DNA of 15,858 nucleotides, taken from assembly GCA_030149115.1 (NCBI GenBank), contig JASBSE010000144.1, positions 1-15,858 of the forward strand. The letters are read 5' to 3'. Below the pieces are notes generated by a model. The model ran no database searches. It saw only the letters and a list, made by a program, of their open reading frames with translations, and had not been told where the DNA came from. How positions within the stretch are numbered: the first letter of the stretch is position 1; each line of letters begins with the position of its first letter. The position numbers and the translations under genes were made by a program. The DNA comes from Winogradskyella sp. (GTDB lineage Bacteria; Bacteroidota; Bacteroidia; Flavobacteriales; Flavobacteriaceae). Positions 8,097-15,376 of this stretch are shown one piece after another.

Positions 8097-9008
8097 ATGA
8101 AGAAGGTGTGGTTAAGTATTTTGGGTGTTTTCTTTTTTATGACGTGCTATGCGCAAGAGCGTGAAGTAATTAAACTTTGGCAAGATTCCATTCCTAATGC
8201 TATTGAAAATCCGGGTTATAAAGAGATTCAAACGCAAAAAGATTCTGTATTGTGGAGTGTTGAAAAAGTTAAAGAACCAACATTAACCATTTTTGCACCA
8301 GAACAACCAAACGGAACAGCTGTGGTTATTTGTCCTGGTGGAGGCTATCATCATTTGGCCATAAACAAAGAAGGGTTTAAAATTGCTGAATGGTTAAATA
8401 CGCGTGGAATCACAGCCTTTGTATTAAAATACAGAATGCCTAATGATAGCATATCGACAAATAAAACCATTGCGCCACTTCAAGATGCACAGCGTGCTAT
8501 GCGCTATGTGAGGCAAAATGCCAAACACTGGAATTTAGATGAAAATAAAATCGGAGTTCTTGGGTTTTCGGCAGGAGGACATTTAGCGTCAACCTTATCA
8601 ACGCATTATAATGATACAGTTTACGAATCGGAATATGAAGTTAGTGCAAGACCAGATTTTTCAATATTGGTGTATCCTGTAATTTCGATGAAAGATGGTG
8701 TAACACATCAAGGTTCTAAAACGAATTTGTTGGGCGAAACACCATCAAACGAAACTGTGGAATTCTATTCTAATGAAACTCAAATCACTTCAGAAACACC
8801 AAAAACCATTTTAATTCACGCTACAGATGACAAGTCAGTTCCTGTAGAAAATAGCGTTCAATATTATTTAGCCTTAAAGGAAAACAAAGTACCAGCCGAG
8901 CTTCATATTTATGAAAAAGGTGGACACGGTTTTGGTTTAGGACGCGGTTATACAAGTGATGATTGGCCAAAAGCTTGCGAGACTTGGTTGGATAAAAATG
9001 ATTTGTAA
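8097..9008 (+). CDS. Secreted alpha/beta-hydrolase, carbohydrate (acetyl/feruloyl) esterase-like
   Basis: This 303-residue protein has a signal peptide (MKKVWLSILGVFFFMTCYA|Q) and an alpha/beta-hydrolase fold. The oxyanion motif is PGGGYHHL (80-87), the nucleophile elbow GFSAGG (Ser158), the acid Asp245 in DDKSVP, and the base His277 in GGHGFG. This arrangement is that of the acetyl-xylan/feruloyl esterase-like hydrolases common in Bacteroidota polysaccharide loci and often annotated after xylanase fusions. The ATG lies one base past the CE12 stop, so the two esterases are almost certainly co-translated. It probably removes acetyl or aromatic ester groups from pectin or attached side chains. 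It is the last gene of the + strand operon and ends 12 bp from the convergent uxuA gene. Confidence 0.82.
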   Translation: MKKVWLSILGVFFFMTCYAQEREVIKLWQDSIPNAIENPGYKEIQTQKDSVLWSVEKVKEPTLTIFAPEQPNGTAVVICPGGGYHHLAINKEGFKIAEWLNTRGITAFVLKYRMPNDSISTNKTIAPLQDAQRAMRYVRQNAKHWNLDENKIGVLGFSAGGHLASTLSTHYNDTVYESEYEVSARPDFSILVYPVISMKDGVTHQGSKTNLLGETPSNETVEFYSNETQITSETPKTILIHATDDKSVPVENSVQYYLALKENKVPAELHIYEKGGHGFGLGRGYTSDDWPKACETWLDKNDL

Positions 9009-9020
9009 ACGTTATTTCTT

Positions 9021-10187
9021 TTAAATAATTCCACTTTTTGATATCCCAAGACTAAGTCCTCTAAGTTCTGCAAGACCTTTTAAGCGACCAATAGCAGTAT
9101 AACCTGCATACGAATTGTTGTGCTTTAAATCATCAAGCATTTGGTGGCCGTGATCTGGTCGCATAGGTAGCGAAATGTTGCGTTCTTTTTCAATCTTTAA
9201 AACTGCTTTTACAATCTCGAACATATCTGAAGAGCCTTCAAGATGATGGTCTTCGTAAAAACTACCGTCGTCTTCTCGCTTCACATTTCTAAGATGAAGA
9301 AAATGAATTCTATTTTTGAATTTTTCAATCATCTTTGGTAAGTCATTGTTCTTATTTGCACCCAAAGAGCCTGTACAAAACGTAATACCGTTTGAAGGAC
9401 TATCAATAAAACCAACCAAATCATCCAAATCACGTTCTGAAGTGATGATACGAGGTAATCCCATAATATCAAATGGAGGATCGTCCGGATGAATCGCCAT
9501 CTTCACACCTAATTCTTCCGCAAGCGGAATAATTTCGTTTAAAAAATAGGACAGATTAGATTTTAAATCGGAATGCGATAGGTCTTTATATTGCGCTATC
9601 ATCTTCTTGAATGTCGGAATATCAAGGTCGTCAACTGTGCCAGGCAAACCTTTTAAAATACCATCTTTTAAACGTTGTATTTCGGTTTTAGACATAGCTT
9701 CATAGCGCAGTTTGGCCTTAGCTAAAATAGCTTCGTCGTAATCTTTTTCAACATCACTGCGTTGCATTATATAGGCTTCAAAAACAGCCATTTCAACCTT
9801 ATCGAATCGTAATGCTGTGCTGCCATCTTCGAGTTCCCAAAAAAGATGTGTACGCGTCCAATCTAAAACAGGCATAAAGTTGTAGCACACATTTTTTACA
9901 CCACATTTAGCGACATTAATAAGGCTTTGTTTGTAGTTTTCTATGCGTTTTGCATAATCGCCTTGACGTAATTTTATGTTTTCGTGAATAGGAATACTTT
10001 CAATAAAGGACCATTCTAATCCTGCATTTAGAATTTCATTTTTTGTAGCTTGAATGTCTTCAATAGGCCAAATTTCGCCATTTGGAATATGGTGCAATGC
10101 AGTAACTATACCAGTTGCACCAGATTGTCTAATATCCGAAAGGGTTACAGCATCAGATTTGCCAAACCATCTAAAAGTTTCTGTCAT
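9021..10187 (-). CDS. uxuA: Mannonate dehydratase
   Basis: UxuA dehydrates D-mannonate to 2-keto-3-deoxygluconate (KDG) in the cytoplasm. The 388-residue length is normal for the family. The opening MTETFRWFGKSDAVTLSDIRQSGATGIVTALHHIPNGEIW is characteristic. The metal ligands expected from characterised UxuA proteins are present: His233 in MAIHPDDPP, Cys271 in TFCTGSLG, His298 in FLHLRNV and Asp345 in MRPDHGHQM. It is the last gene of the lacI-uxuB-uxuA operon, starting 10 bp after the uxuB stop. Its product is the substrate of KdgK, encoded on the opposite arm. Nothing unusual was seen in the reading frame. Confidence 0.95.
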   Translation of the reverse strand: MTETFRWFGKSDAVTLSDIRQSGATGIVTALHHIPNGEIWPIEDIQATKNEILNAGLEWSFIESIPIHENIKLRQGDYAKRIENYKQSLINVAKCGVKNVCYNFMPVLDWTRTHLFWELEDGSTALRFDKVEMAVFEAYIMQRSDVEKDYDEAILAKAKLRYEAMSKTEIQRLKDGILKGLPGTVDDLDIPTFKKMIAQYKDLSHSDLKSNLSYFLNEIIPLAEELGVKMAIHPDDPPFDIMGLPRIITSERDLDDLVGFIDSPSNGITFCTGSLGANKNNDLPKMIEKFKNRIHFLHLRNVKREDDGSFYEDHHLEGSSDMFEIVKAVLKIEKERNISLPMRPDHGHQMLDDLKHNNSYAGYTAIGRLKGLAELRGLSLGISKSGII

Positions 10188-10197
10188 TTCTTAATTT

Positions 10198-11004
10198 TTA
10201 AACACCGCTAAAAGCACCAAAACCACCATCAACGTGGATGACGGTTCCTGTCATAAATTTTGAAGCATTACTTGCGAGAAGTTGTACTGCGCCATTGAGT
10301 TCATCAGAATTTCCAAAACGCTTCATAGGTGTGTTTTTAATAATGGTTTCGCCACGTTCGGTTAAAGAGCCATCCTCATTGGTTAATAATTTTCGATTTT
10401 GGTCCGCAAGGAAAAATCCAGGCGCAATGGCATTGACTCTAATCTTATCGCCAAATTTGTGAGCCATATCTACAGCCATCCAACGTGTAAAGTTTTCCAT
10501 AGCAGCCTTTGAAGCTGAGTAGCCAACAACACGTGTTAATGCTTGTGCTACAGCAACCGAAGAAACGTTAATGATAGAACCACCATTTTGTTCGGTCATT
10601 TGTTTTCCAAAGACCAAAGACGGAATCACGGTTCCCATTAAATTTAAGTCTGTTACTTTTTGAAAGTCGTCTAATGAGATATCAAATAATGATTGAGAAG
10701 GAGATAAAGTCGCGCCAGGCATATTACCACCAGCAGCGTTGATGAGTACATCAATTTTTTGCCACTTTTCTAGAAGTTGAGTTTTAACGTTTTCTAAGTT
10801 TTCTTTATCCAATACATCAGCTTTAATACCAATGGCATTGGTTGCGGAAAGTTGCGCTGCAAAATCTTTAGCTTTGGCTTCATTTCTACCAAGTATAGCC
10901 ACTTTAGCACCAGATTCAACCAAATGCTTTGCCATACTAGAACCTAATACTCCATAACCACCTGTAATGATGATGACTTTATCTTTTATATCGAGGATGT
11001 TCAT
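10198..11004 (-). CDS. uxuB: SDR-type fructuronate reductase / D-mannonate oxidoreductase
   Basis: A 268-residue classical short-chain dehydrogenase with TGGYGVLG cofactor motif (14-21), Asn121, Ser149, and catalytic Tyr162/Lys166 in GYSASK. The loop NRKLLTNEDGSLTERGETIIKNTPMKRFG (about 203-231) is typical of the SDR fructuronate reductases like Bacillus YjmF/UxuB and is not expected in KduD. It reduces D-fructuronate to D-mannonate, the substrate of UxuA immediately downstream. It begins 11 bp after the regulator gene, so all three share a transcript. KduD (KDG 5-dehydrogenase) was considered as an alternative because it belongs to the same superfamily, but the loop and the uxuA neighbour favour UxuB. 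Confidence 0.87.
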   Translation of the reverse strand: MNILDIKDKVIIITGGYGVLGSSMAKHLVESGAKVAILGRNEAKAKDFAAQLSATNAIGIKADVLDKENLENVKTQLLEKWQKIDVLINAAGGNMPGATLSPSQSLFDISLDDFQKVTDLNLMGTVIPSLVFGKQMTEQNGGSIINVSSVAVAQALTRVVGYSASKAAMENFTRWMAVDMAHKFGDKIRVNAIAPGFFLADQNRKLLTNEDGSLTERGETIIKNTPMKRFGNSDELNGAVQLLASNASKFMTGTVIHVDGGFGAFSGV

Positions 11005-11015
11005 TGTTTCTTGTT

Positions 11016-12044
11016 TTAAATTTTTTTATCTGAGGATTCCCTCACTATTAATTCAGATTTTAAGATGTTTTTGTTTAATGTTGGCTTCCAACTCTCATCA
11101 TTAATTCTACTTAAGAAAGTTTCAGCAGCAATTTTGCCTATTTCGGCACTATGCTGATTTACTGTTGAAATTGTAGGACTAACCAAAGATGTAAATGGTT
11201 CGTTTCCAAAACCAATCAAACAAATATCCTCTGGGACATTAATATTATGTTCATTCAATACCTGAAGTGCACCTAAAGCAGCATAATCACTCGCCACATA
11301 AACCGCATCAGGACGTTGCTCTAACTGCAAAAACTTTTGCATCATTTCTCTACCATCTTCAAGCGTAAGACTACTTTCAGTAAGTAAATTTTGGTCTAAA
11401 GGTAGGTTGTGTTTCGTTAATGCGTCAATATAACCTCTTATTCTATTGTTAAAAATTCGAGTTCGTCTATAACCACCAATATGAGCAATACGCTTACATC
11501 CTTTTTCAACTAAATGCTCAACAATCATGTGACTACTATCGTAATCATTGATACCAACATAATCTACATTAAGGTCGTTTTCACCACGATCAAAAAGAAT
11601 CAATGGAATTCCTTTAGATTTTATTTTCTCGTAATAGGAAAGGTCAGTTGTTTCATTGGCCATTGAAGCAATTATACCATCAACTTGAGTATAAAGTAAG
11701 GTGTCTATATTTTTACACTCTTTTTTAAAAGATTCTTTGGACTGCGTAATAATGATATTGTAACCAGCCTTATCAAGAACAGCTTCCATACTTTCAATAA
11801 CAGATGAAAAGAAATTACTATTTGTACGAGGCACAATTACACCAACTAAGTTGCTTTTACCTTTTCTTAACGCACTTGCGAGGTGATTAGGTTGGTAGTT
11901 TAATTCTTTAGCAACACGTTTTACATCTTCTTTAGTTTGTTTACTAATTCGGGAATCATCATGAAGCGCTTTAGATACTGCGGCAGCAGAAATATTAAGT
12001 ACATTGGCAATGTCTTTTATTGTCGTTCTTTTTTTATTTCCCAA
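11016..12044 (-). CDS. LacI-family repressor of the hexuronate/KDG module
   Basis: A full-length 342-residue LacI/GalR regulator. An N-terminal helix-turn-helix (TTIKDIANVLNISAAAVSKAL, about 7-27) and hinge (NYQPNHLASALRKGKSN) precede a periplasmic-binding-protein-like sensor domain starting VGVIVPRTNSNFFS. The start codon is TTG (12042-12044). No in-frame ATG occurs between it and the upstream stop, and the operator begins about 10 bp upstream. It leads the lacI-uxuB-uxuA operon and is divergent from kdgK-eda. Two matching palindromes in the shared promoter region are its likely binding sites, so it probably represses both arms and itself. A pathway intermediate such as KDG is a likely inducer, but this is inference. 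Confidence 0.92.
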   Translation of the reverse strand: MGNKKRTTIKDIANVLNISAAAVSKALHDDSRISKQTKEDVKRVAKELNYQPNHLASALRKGKSNLVGVIVPRTNSNFFSSVIESMEAVLDKAGYNIIITQSKESFKKECKNIDTLLYTQVDGIIASMANETTDLSYYEKIKSKGIPLILFDRGENDLNVDYVGINDYDSSHMIVEHLVEKGCKRIAHIGGYRRTRIFNNRIRGYIDALTKHNLPLDQNLLTESSLTLEDGREMMQKFLQLEQRPDAVYVASDYAALGALQVLNEHNINVPEDICLIGFGNEPFTSLVSPTISTVNQHSAEIGKIAAETFLSRINDESWKPTLNKNILKSELIVRESSDKKI

Positions 12045-12054
12045 GATTTTATAT

Positions 12055-12078
12055 ATTTGCTTAATCGTTTAAGCAAAT
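12055..12078. promoter_or_regulatory. LacI-type operator 1 (proximal to lacI-uxuB-uxuA)
   Basis: The palindrome has core TTAATCGTTTAA with a central CG and 11-base arms (ATTTGCTTAA.. / ..TTAAGCAAAT) broken only by one mismatched pair beside the centre. The CG-centred inverted repeat is typical of LacI-family sites. It overlaps the -7 box of the - strand promoter, so binding would block transcription of the repressor operon. Its core is the exact reverse complement of operator 2. Confidence 0.8.
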
Positions 12079-12105
12079 TTAAGCTTTTTGTTTTTTATAA
12101 TCAAA
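12074..12105 (-). promoter_or_regulatory. Bacteroidota-type promoter of lacI-uxuB-uxuA
   Basis: On the - strand a -33 element TTTG (12105-12102) is followed after 20 bp by TAAATTTG (12081-12074), a full match to the Bacteroidota -7 consensus TAnnTTTG. Transcription would begin within or next to operator 1, giving a short leader before the TTG start codon. Confidence 0.6.
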
Positions 12106-12120
12106 ACCAGATACGTTTTG
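12085..12120 (+). promoter_or_regulatory. Candidate promoter of kdgK-eda
   Basis: TTTTTG (12085-12090), 21 bp, then TACGTTTTG (12112-12120) approximates the -33/-7 pattern and would place the start just upstream of operator 2. An alternative -7 box, AATATTTG (12133-12140), abuts operator 2 in the same way as on the other strand but lacks a clear -33. The choice between them is uncertain. Confidence 0.35.
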
Positions 12121-12123
12121 ATT
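12099..12123. repeat. 9-bp inverted repeat between the two operators
   Basis: AATCAAAAC (12099-12107) and GTTTTGATT (12115-12123) are perfect inverted arms separated by 7 bp, near the midpoint between the operators. The left arm contains the -33 box of the - strand promoter. The right arm overlaps a candidate + strand promoter element. It could be a binding site for another regulator or just reflect mirror-image promoter elements. Confidence 0.6.
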
Positions 12124-12137
12124 TATTTTTAAAATAT

Positions 12138-12157
12138 TTGGTTAAACGATTAAGCAA
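12138..12157. promoter_or_regulatory. LacI-type operator 2 (proximal to kdgK-eda)
   Basis: The core TTAAACGATTAA (12142-12153) is a CG-centred palindrome flanked by TTGG and GCAA. It is the reverse complement of the operator 1 core, with the centres 81 bp apart. It lies 24 bp upstream of the kdgK ATG, where a bound repressor would block or roadblock transcription. Confidence 0.8.
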
Positions 12158-12181
12158 GATAACTAATTAAACAATTTTCAA

Positions 12182-13228
12182 ATGAAAAAAGTAGTCACTT
12201 TTGGGGAAATAATGCTAAGATTAGCACCTCAAGGATTTTTAAGATTTTCTCAAGCATCTAGTTTTGATGTTGTATATGGAGGTGGAGAGTCTAACGTAGC
12301 GGTTTCGTTAGCTAATTATGGTGTGCCAGTAGATTTTGTAACACGTTTACCAAAAAATGATATTGGTGAGTGTGCTATGATGGAAATGCGTAAAAGAGGT
12401 GTAGGAGTTGATAAGATTATTTATGGTGGTGACCGTTTAGGAATTTATTTCTTAGAAACAGGTGCTGTAAGTAGAGGAAGTAAAGTAGTATATGATAGAG
12501 CACATTCTGCAATTTCTGAGATTGAGCCAGGTATGGTAGACTGGAAATCAGTTTTTAAAGATGTCGCTTGGTTCCATTGGACAGGTATTACACCTGCTAT
12601 CTCTCAAGGTGCAGCAGACGCTTGTTTAGAAGCTGTAAAAGTGGCAAGTGAAATGGGTGTTACTATTTCAACAGACTTAAACTATAGAGCAAAACTTTGG
12701 ACGTATTGTGATGATGCACACAGAGAAAAAATAATGACTGAATTAACATCGTATTGTGATATCGTTTTAGGTAATGAAGAAGATGCAGAAAAGCATTTTG
12801 GTATTCATCCGGAAGGTTTAGATGTACACAAACACGGACATGATGTTAAAGCTGAAGCTTTCTTATCGGTTTGTAAGCAAATGATGGCCAAGTTCCCTAA
12901 AGCTAAAAAAGTAATTACAACTTTAAGAGGATCAATTTCTGCTTCTCATAACACTTGGGCTGGTGTATTATATGATGGAGAAAAAATGTACGAAACACGT
13001 CAGTATCAAATCACTGATATTGTAGATAGAGTTGGTGGTGGAGATTCATTTATGGGTGGATTAATCTACGGATTATTAAAATACCCTGAAGATGATCAAA
13101 ATGCATTAGACTTTGCTGTTGCTGCTTCATGTTTAAAGCACACTATTAAAGGTGATGCTAACTTAGTAACAGTTTCTGAAGTAGAAAAATTAATGGGAGG
13201 TGATGCTTCTGGACGTGTAGCAAGATAA
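12182..13228 (+). CDS. kdgK: 2-keto-3-deoxygluconate (KDG) kinase, PfkB family
   Basis: KdgK phosphorylates KDG to KDPG with ATP in the cytoplasm. The 348-residue protein shows PfkB features: an opening VVTFGEIMLRLAP, substrate-binding GGGESNVAVSLANYG (33-47), STDLNYRAKLW (163-173), and the C-terminal DRVGGGDSFMGG signature with catalytic Asp288. It is preceded by operator 2 and followed by eda after 3 bp, the classic kdgK-eda pair. KDG comes from UxuA on the divergent arm. The gene uses a narrower, T/A-ending codon set than the secreted-enzyme genes, suggesting high expression. The ATG is 24 bp from the operator. Confidence 0.94.
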   Translation: MKKVVTFGEIMLRLAPQGFLRFSQASSFDVVYGGGESNVAVSLANYGVPVDFVTRLPKNDIGECAMMEMRKRGVGVDKIIYGGDRLGIYFLETGAVSRGSKVVYDRAHSAISEIEPGMVDWKSVFKDVAWFHWTGITPAISQGAADACLEAVKVASEMGVTISTDLNYRAKLWTYCDDAHREKIMTELTSYCDIVLGNEEDAEKHFGIHPEGLDVHKHGHDVKAEAFLSVCKQMMAKFPKAKKVITTLRGSISASHNTWAGVLYDGEKMYETRQYQITDIVDRVGGGDSFMGGLIYGLLKYPEDDQNALDFAVAASCLKHTIKGDANLVTVSEVEKLMGGDASGRVAR

Positions 13229-13231
13229 GTT

Positions 13232-13897
13232 ATGGCAAATTATTCAAGAATAGAAGTTGTAAATGTTATGAAACAAACCGGTTTAGTACCGTTGTTTTAT
13301 AACTCAGATATTGAAGTAAGTAAAAAAGTAATTAAGGCTGTTTATGATGGTGGCGCAAGATTACTAGAGTTTACTGCAAGAGGTGATTTTGCTCACGAAG
13401 TTTTTGGTGAGTTAAACAAATATGTTCTTAAAGAACTTCCAGGTATGATAATGGGAGTTGGCTCTGTAACCGATGCTGCATCTGCGTCTCGGTTTATGGC
13501 GCTTGGTGCTAACTTTATAGTTACACCTGTATTAAGAGAAGACATTGCTATTGTTTGTAATAGAAGAAAAGTAATGTGGTCTCCAGGATGTGGTTCTTTA
13601 ACTGAAATTTGTCGTGCAGAAGAATTAGGTTGTGAAGTTGTAAAGTTATTTCCAGGAGGTATTTACGGACCAGACTTTGTTAAGGCAATAAAAGGACCTC
13701 AACCTTGGACAAGTATTATGCCTACAGGTGGTGTATCTCCAACTAAAGAAAACCTAGAAGGTTGGTTTAAAGCAGGAGTAACTTGTGTAGGGATGGGCTC
13801 GAAATTAATCGCTAAAAACGCTGATGGTAATTACGATTTAGCAAAGATTGAGTCTGATACTAAAAATGCAATTACAATAATTAAAGAATTACAATAA
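13232..13897 (+). CDS. eda: KDPG aldolase (2-dehydro-3-deoxy-phosphogluconate aldolase)
   Basis: Eda cleaves KDPG to pyruvate and glyceraldehyde-3-phosphate. The 221-residue TIM-barrel protein has Glu46 and Arg50 in LEFTARG, GVGSVTD (75-81), the Schiff-base Lys138 in VVKLFPGG, and the phosphate-binding MPTGGV and GMGSKL segments. The segment normally APGxxTPTE reads SPGCGSLTE here, a variation that appears tolerated given the intact catalytic residues. It follows kdgK by 3 bp and completes the route from mannonate to central metabolism. The related half-LacI gene begins 4 bp after the stop. Confidence 0.94.
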   Translation: MANYSRIEVVNVMKQTGLVPLFYNSDIEVSKKVIKAVYDGGARLLEFTARGDFAHEVFGELNKYVLKELPGMIMGVGSVTDAASASRFMALGANFIVTPVLREDIAIVCNRRKVMWSPGCGSLTEICRAEELGCEVVKLFPGGIYGPDFVKAIKGPQPWTSIMPTGGVSPTKENLEGWFKAGVTCVGMGSKLIAKNADGNYDLAKIESDTKNAITIIKELQ

Positions 13898-13901
13898 TAA
13901 G

Positions 13902-14426
13902 ATGTTAAAGACTTCAAGAATTACAATGAAGGAGCTTTCTGAGCTTTCAGGTTACTCTGTTTCTACAGTGTCTAAAGCTCTTAATGGAAAACAAGATATT
14001 AGTCCAGATGCCACTGAATATATTAAATCATTGGCTAAAAAGTTTAACTACGTACCTAATAAATTTGCTTTAGCATTACGAGGTATAAAGACAAAATCTA
14101 TTGCAGTTGTAATTCCTGAAGTCACATTAAATCATTATAGTAAAGTGCTTTATCATTTGCAAGAAATAGCTGAAATAAAAGGCTACAGAGTTATTTTGTT
14201 TCAGACATTTCATAGTGAGAAAAAGCAATACAGTTGCATTAATAGTCTTAATGATGGTTCTATTGATGGTGTTTTTCTAATTTCAGATGCGCCAAATGAG
14301 AATAGCGATTTAAGACTAAAAAATACACCTCTTATACAATTGGGAGTTAACCAATATAATACTGATAAAGAAATAAAAGAATTGTCTTCTTGTGGTTTTA
14401 GTAAGTTTTTAAAGCTAGATTGCTAG
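13902..14426 (+). CDS. Half-length LacI-family regulator (C-terminally truncated)
   Basis: The 174-residue product has an intact LacI helix-turn-helix (ITMKELSELSGYSVSTVSKALNG, about 7-29), hinge region (NYVPNKFALALRGIKTKS) and the first part of the sensor domain (IAVVIPEVTLNHYSKVLYHLQEIAEIKGYRVILF ... IDGVFLISDAP). It then ends where a normal protein of about 340 residues would enter its second subdomain. Only 27 bp separate its stop from the next gene and no other frame holds the missing half, so this is a clean loss rather than a simple frameshift. It may be a decaying gene or a short regulator still able to bind DNA. Its recognition helix differs from that of the full-length LacI in this window, so it need not share the same operator. 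It is probably co-transcribed with kdgK-eda. Confidence 0.8.
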   Translation: MLKTSRITMKELSELSGYSVSTVSKALNGKQDISPDATEYIKSLAKKFNYVPNKFALALRGIKTKSIAVVIPEVTLNHYSKVLYHLQEIAEIKGYRVILFQTFHSEKKQYSCINSLNDGSIDGVFLISDAPNENSDLRLKNTPLIQLGVNQYNTDKEIKELSSCGFSKFLKLDC

Positions 14427-14453
14427 CAAATACTACTTAATGCCTAAAAGTTA

Positions 14454-15284
14454 ATGAAGAAGGCAATTTTTTATATGGTAATAAGTGCCATAGCATTTAC
14501 TCTGTTAAATGTTACGGTAAAATCATTAGGGCAATTTAGTGTTTATCAAATTGTTTTTTTTAGAGCCCTAGGATCTTTATTTTTTACTTTACCTTTTTTA
14601 CTAAAGAATAAAATATCAATATATGGTAATAAGAAGACGCTATTAGTACTTAGAAGTATTTTTGGTCTTTCTTCTATGTTGTTGTTCTTTATGTCTCTTA
14701 GGTATATTACAATGGGTACAGCAGTATCAGTTAGATATATTGCTCCAATTTTTGCATCAATTTTTGCTGTTTTTCTGTTGAGAGAAAAAATTAAACCTAT
14801 TCAATGGTTTTTTTTAGCACTGGCTTTTTCTGGTGTTTTAGTATTAAAAGGTTTTGGAGAAGATCTTCAAATAGAAGGGATTGTATTCTCTTTTATTTCG
14901 GCTGTTTTTGCAGGACTTGTTTATATCACTATTAGGAAAATAGGAGATAAAGATCATCCTGTTGTAGTTGTCAATTATTTCATGCTTATTTCTACTGTTA
15001 TAGGAGGTTTGCTCTCAATTAATGATTGGAAAACACCTATGGGTTACGAATGGTTAGTTTTAATGAGCCTTGGAGCATTCGGATATTTTGCTCAGTTGTA
15101 TATGACAAAAGCAATGCAAATAGGAGAAACTAACCAAATAACACCATTTAAGTATCTTGAAGTGGTGTTTACAACTATTGTAGGATTACTCTGGTTTAAC
15201 GAGACTTATAGCTTTTATATCTTATTGGGTATGTTGATTATTATATTAGGATTAACATTGAACTTAATTTTTAAGAAATCATAA
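14454..15284 (+). CDS. EamA/DMT-superfamily membrane transporter
   Basis: The 276-residue protein is almost entirely hydrophobic, with about ten predicted membrane helices forming two EamA repeats (about 3-131 and 140-272). Typical signatures are FFRALGSLFF near residue 35, RYIAPIFASIFAVFLLREKIKPIQWFFLALAFSGVLVL (about 93-130) and the repeat-two counterpart TPFKYLEVVFTTIVGLLWFNE. The family exports or imports small metabolites such as amino acids or nucleosides. The substrate cannot be deduced. It follows the half-LacI gene by 27 bp and is upstream of a strong terminator. A role in uronate metabolism is possible from position only. Confidence 0.85.
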   Translation: MKKAIFYMVISAIAFTLLNVTVKSLGQFSVYQIVFFRALGSLFFTLPFLLKNKISIYGNKKTLLVLRSIFGLSSMLLFFMSLRYITMGTAVSVRYIAPIFASIFAVFLLREKIKPIQWFFLALAFSGVLVLKGFGEDLQIEGIVFSFISAVFAGLVYITIRKIGDKDHPVVVVNYFMLISTVIGGLLSINDWKTPMGYEWLVLMSLGAFGYFAQLYMTKAMQIGETNQITPFKYLEVVFTTIVGLLWFNETYSFYILLGMLIIILGLTLNLIFKKS

Positions 15285-15338
15285 AAGATCAATTGCTAAA
15301 CAGAATAAGAATAATATCGAAACTATCCCTAAAAAAAT

Positions 15339-15375
15339 AAAAGCCTTGTATTTTCAATAGATACAAGGCTTTTTT
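15339..15375. terminator. Strong bidirectional intrinsic terminator
   Basis: A 13-bp perfect stem (15339-15351 with 15361-15373) encloses a 9-base loop. It is followed by T-tracts on both strands, TTTTT on + and TTTTATTTTTTT on -. It would end the EamA transcript from the left and ssrA from the right. Confidence 0.88.
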
Positions 15376-15376
15376 G

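Noticed and set aside
10198..11004. Assignment of the SDR as KduD
   Set aside because: Same superfamily, but the NEDGSLTERG-type loop and adjacency to uxuA fit fructuronate reductase better.
11937..12170. A 77-codon + strand open frame across the lacI start and operators
   Set aside because: It overlaps the helix-turn-helix coding region of lacI and the regulatory palindromes. Its composition is low-complexity and AT-driven.
14414..14427. Hairpin GCTAG/CTAGC at the end of the half-LacI gene
   Set aside because: The stem is only 5 bp and no T-tract follows, so a terminator between this gene and the transporter is not supported.
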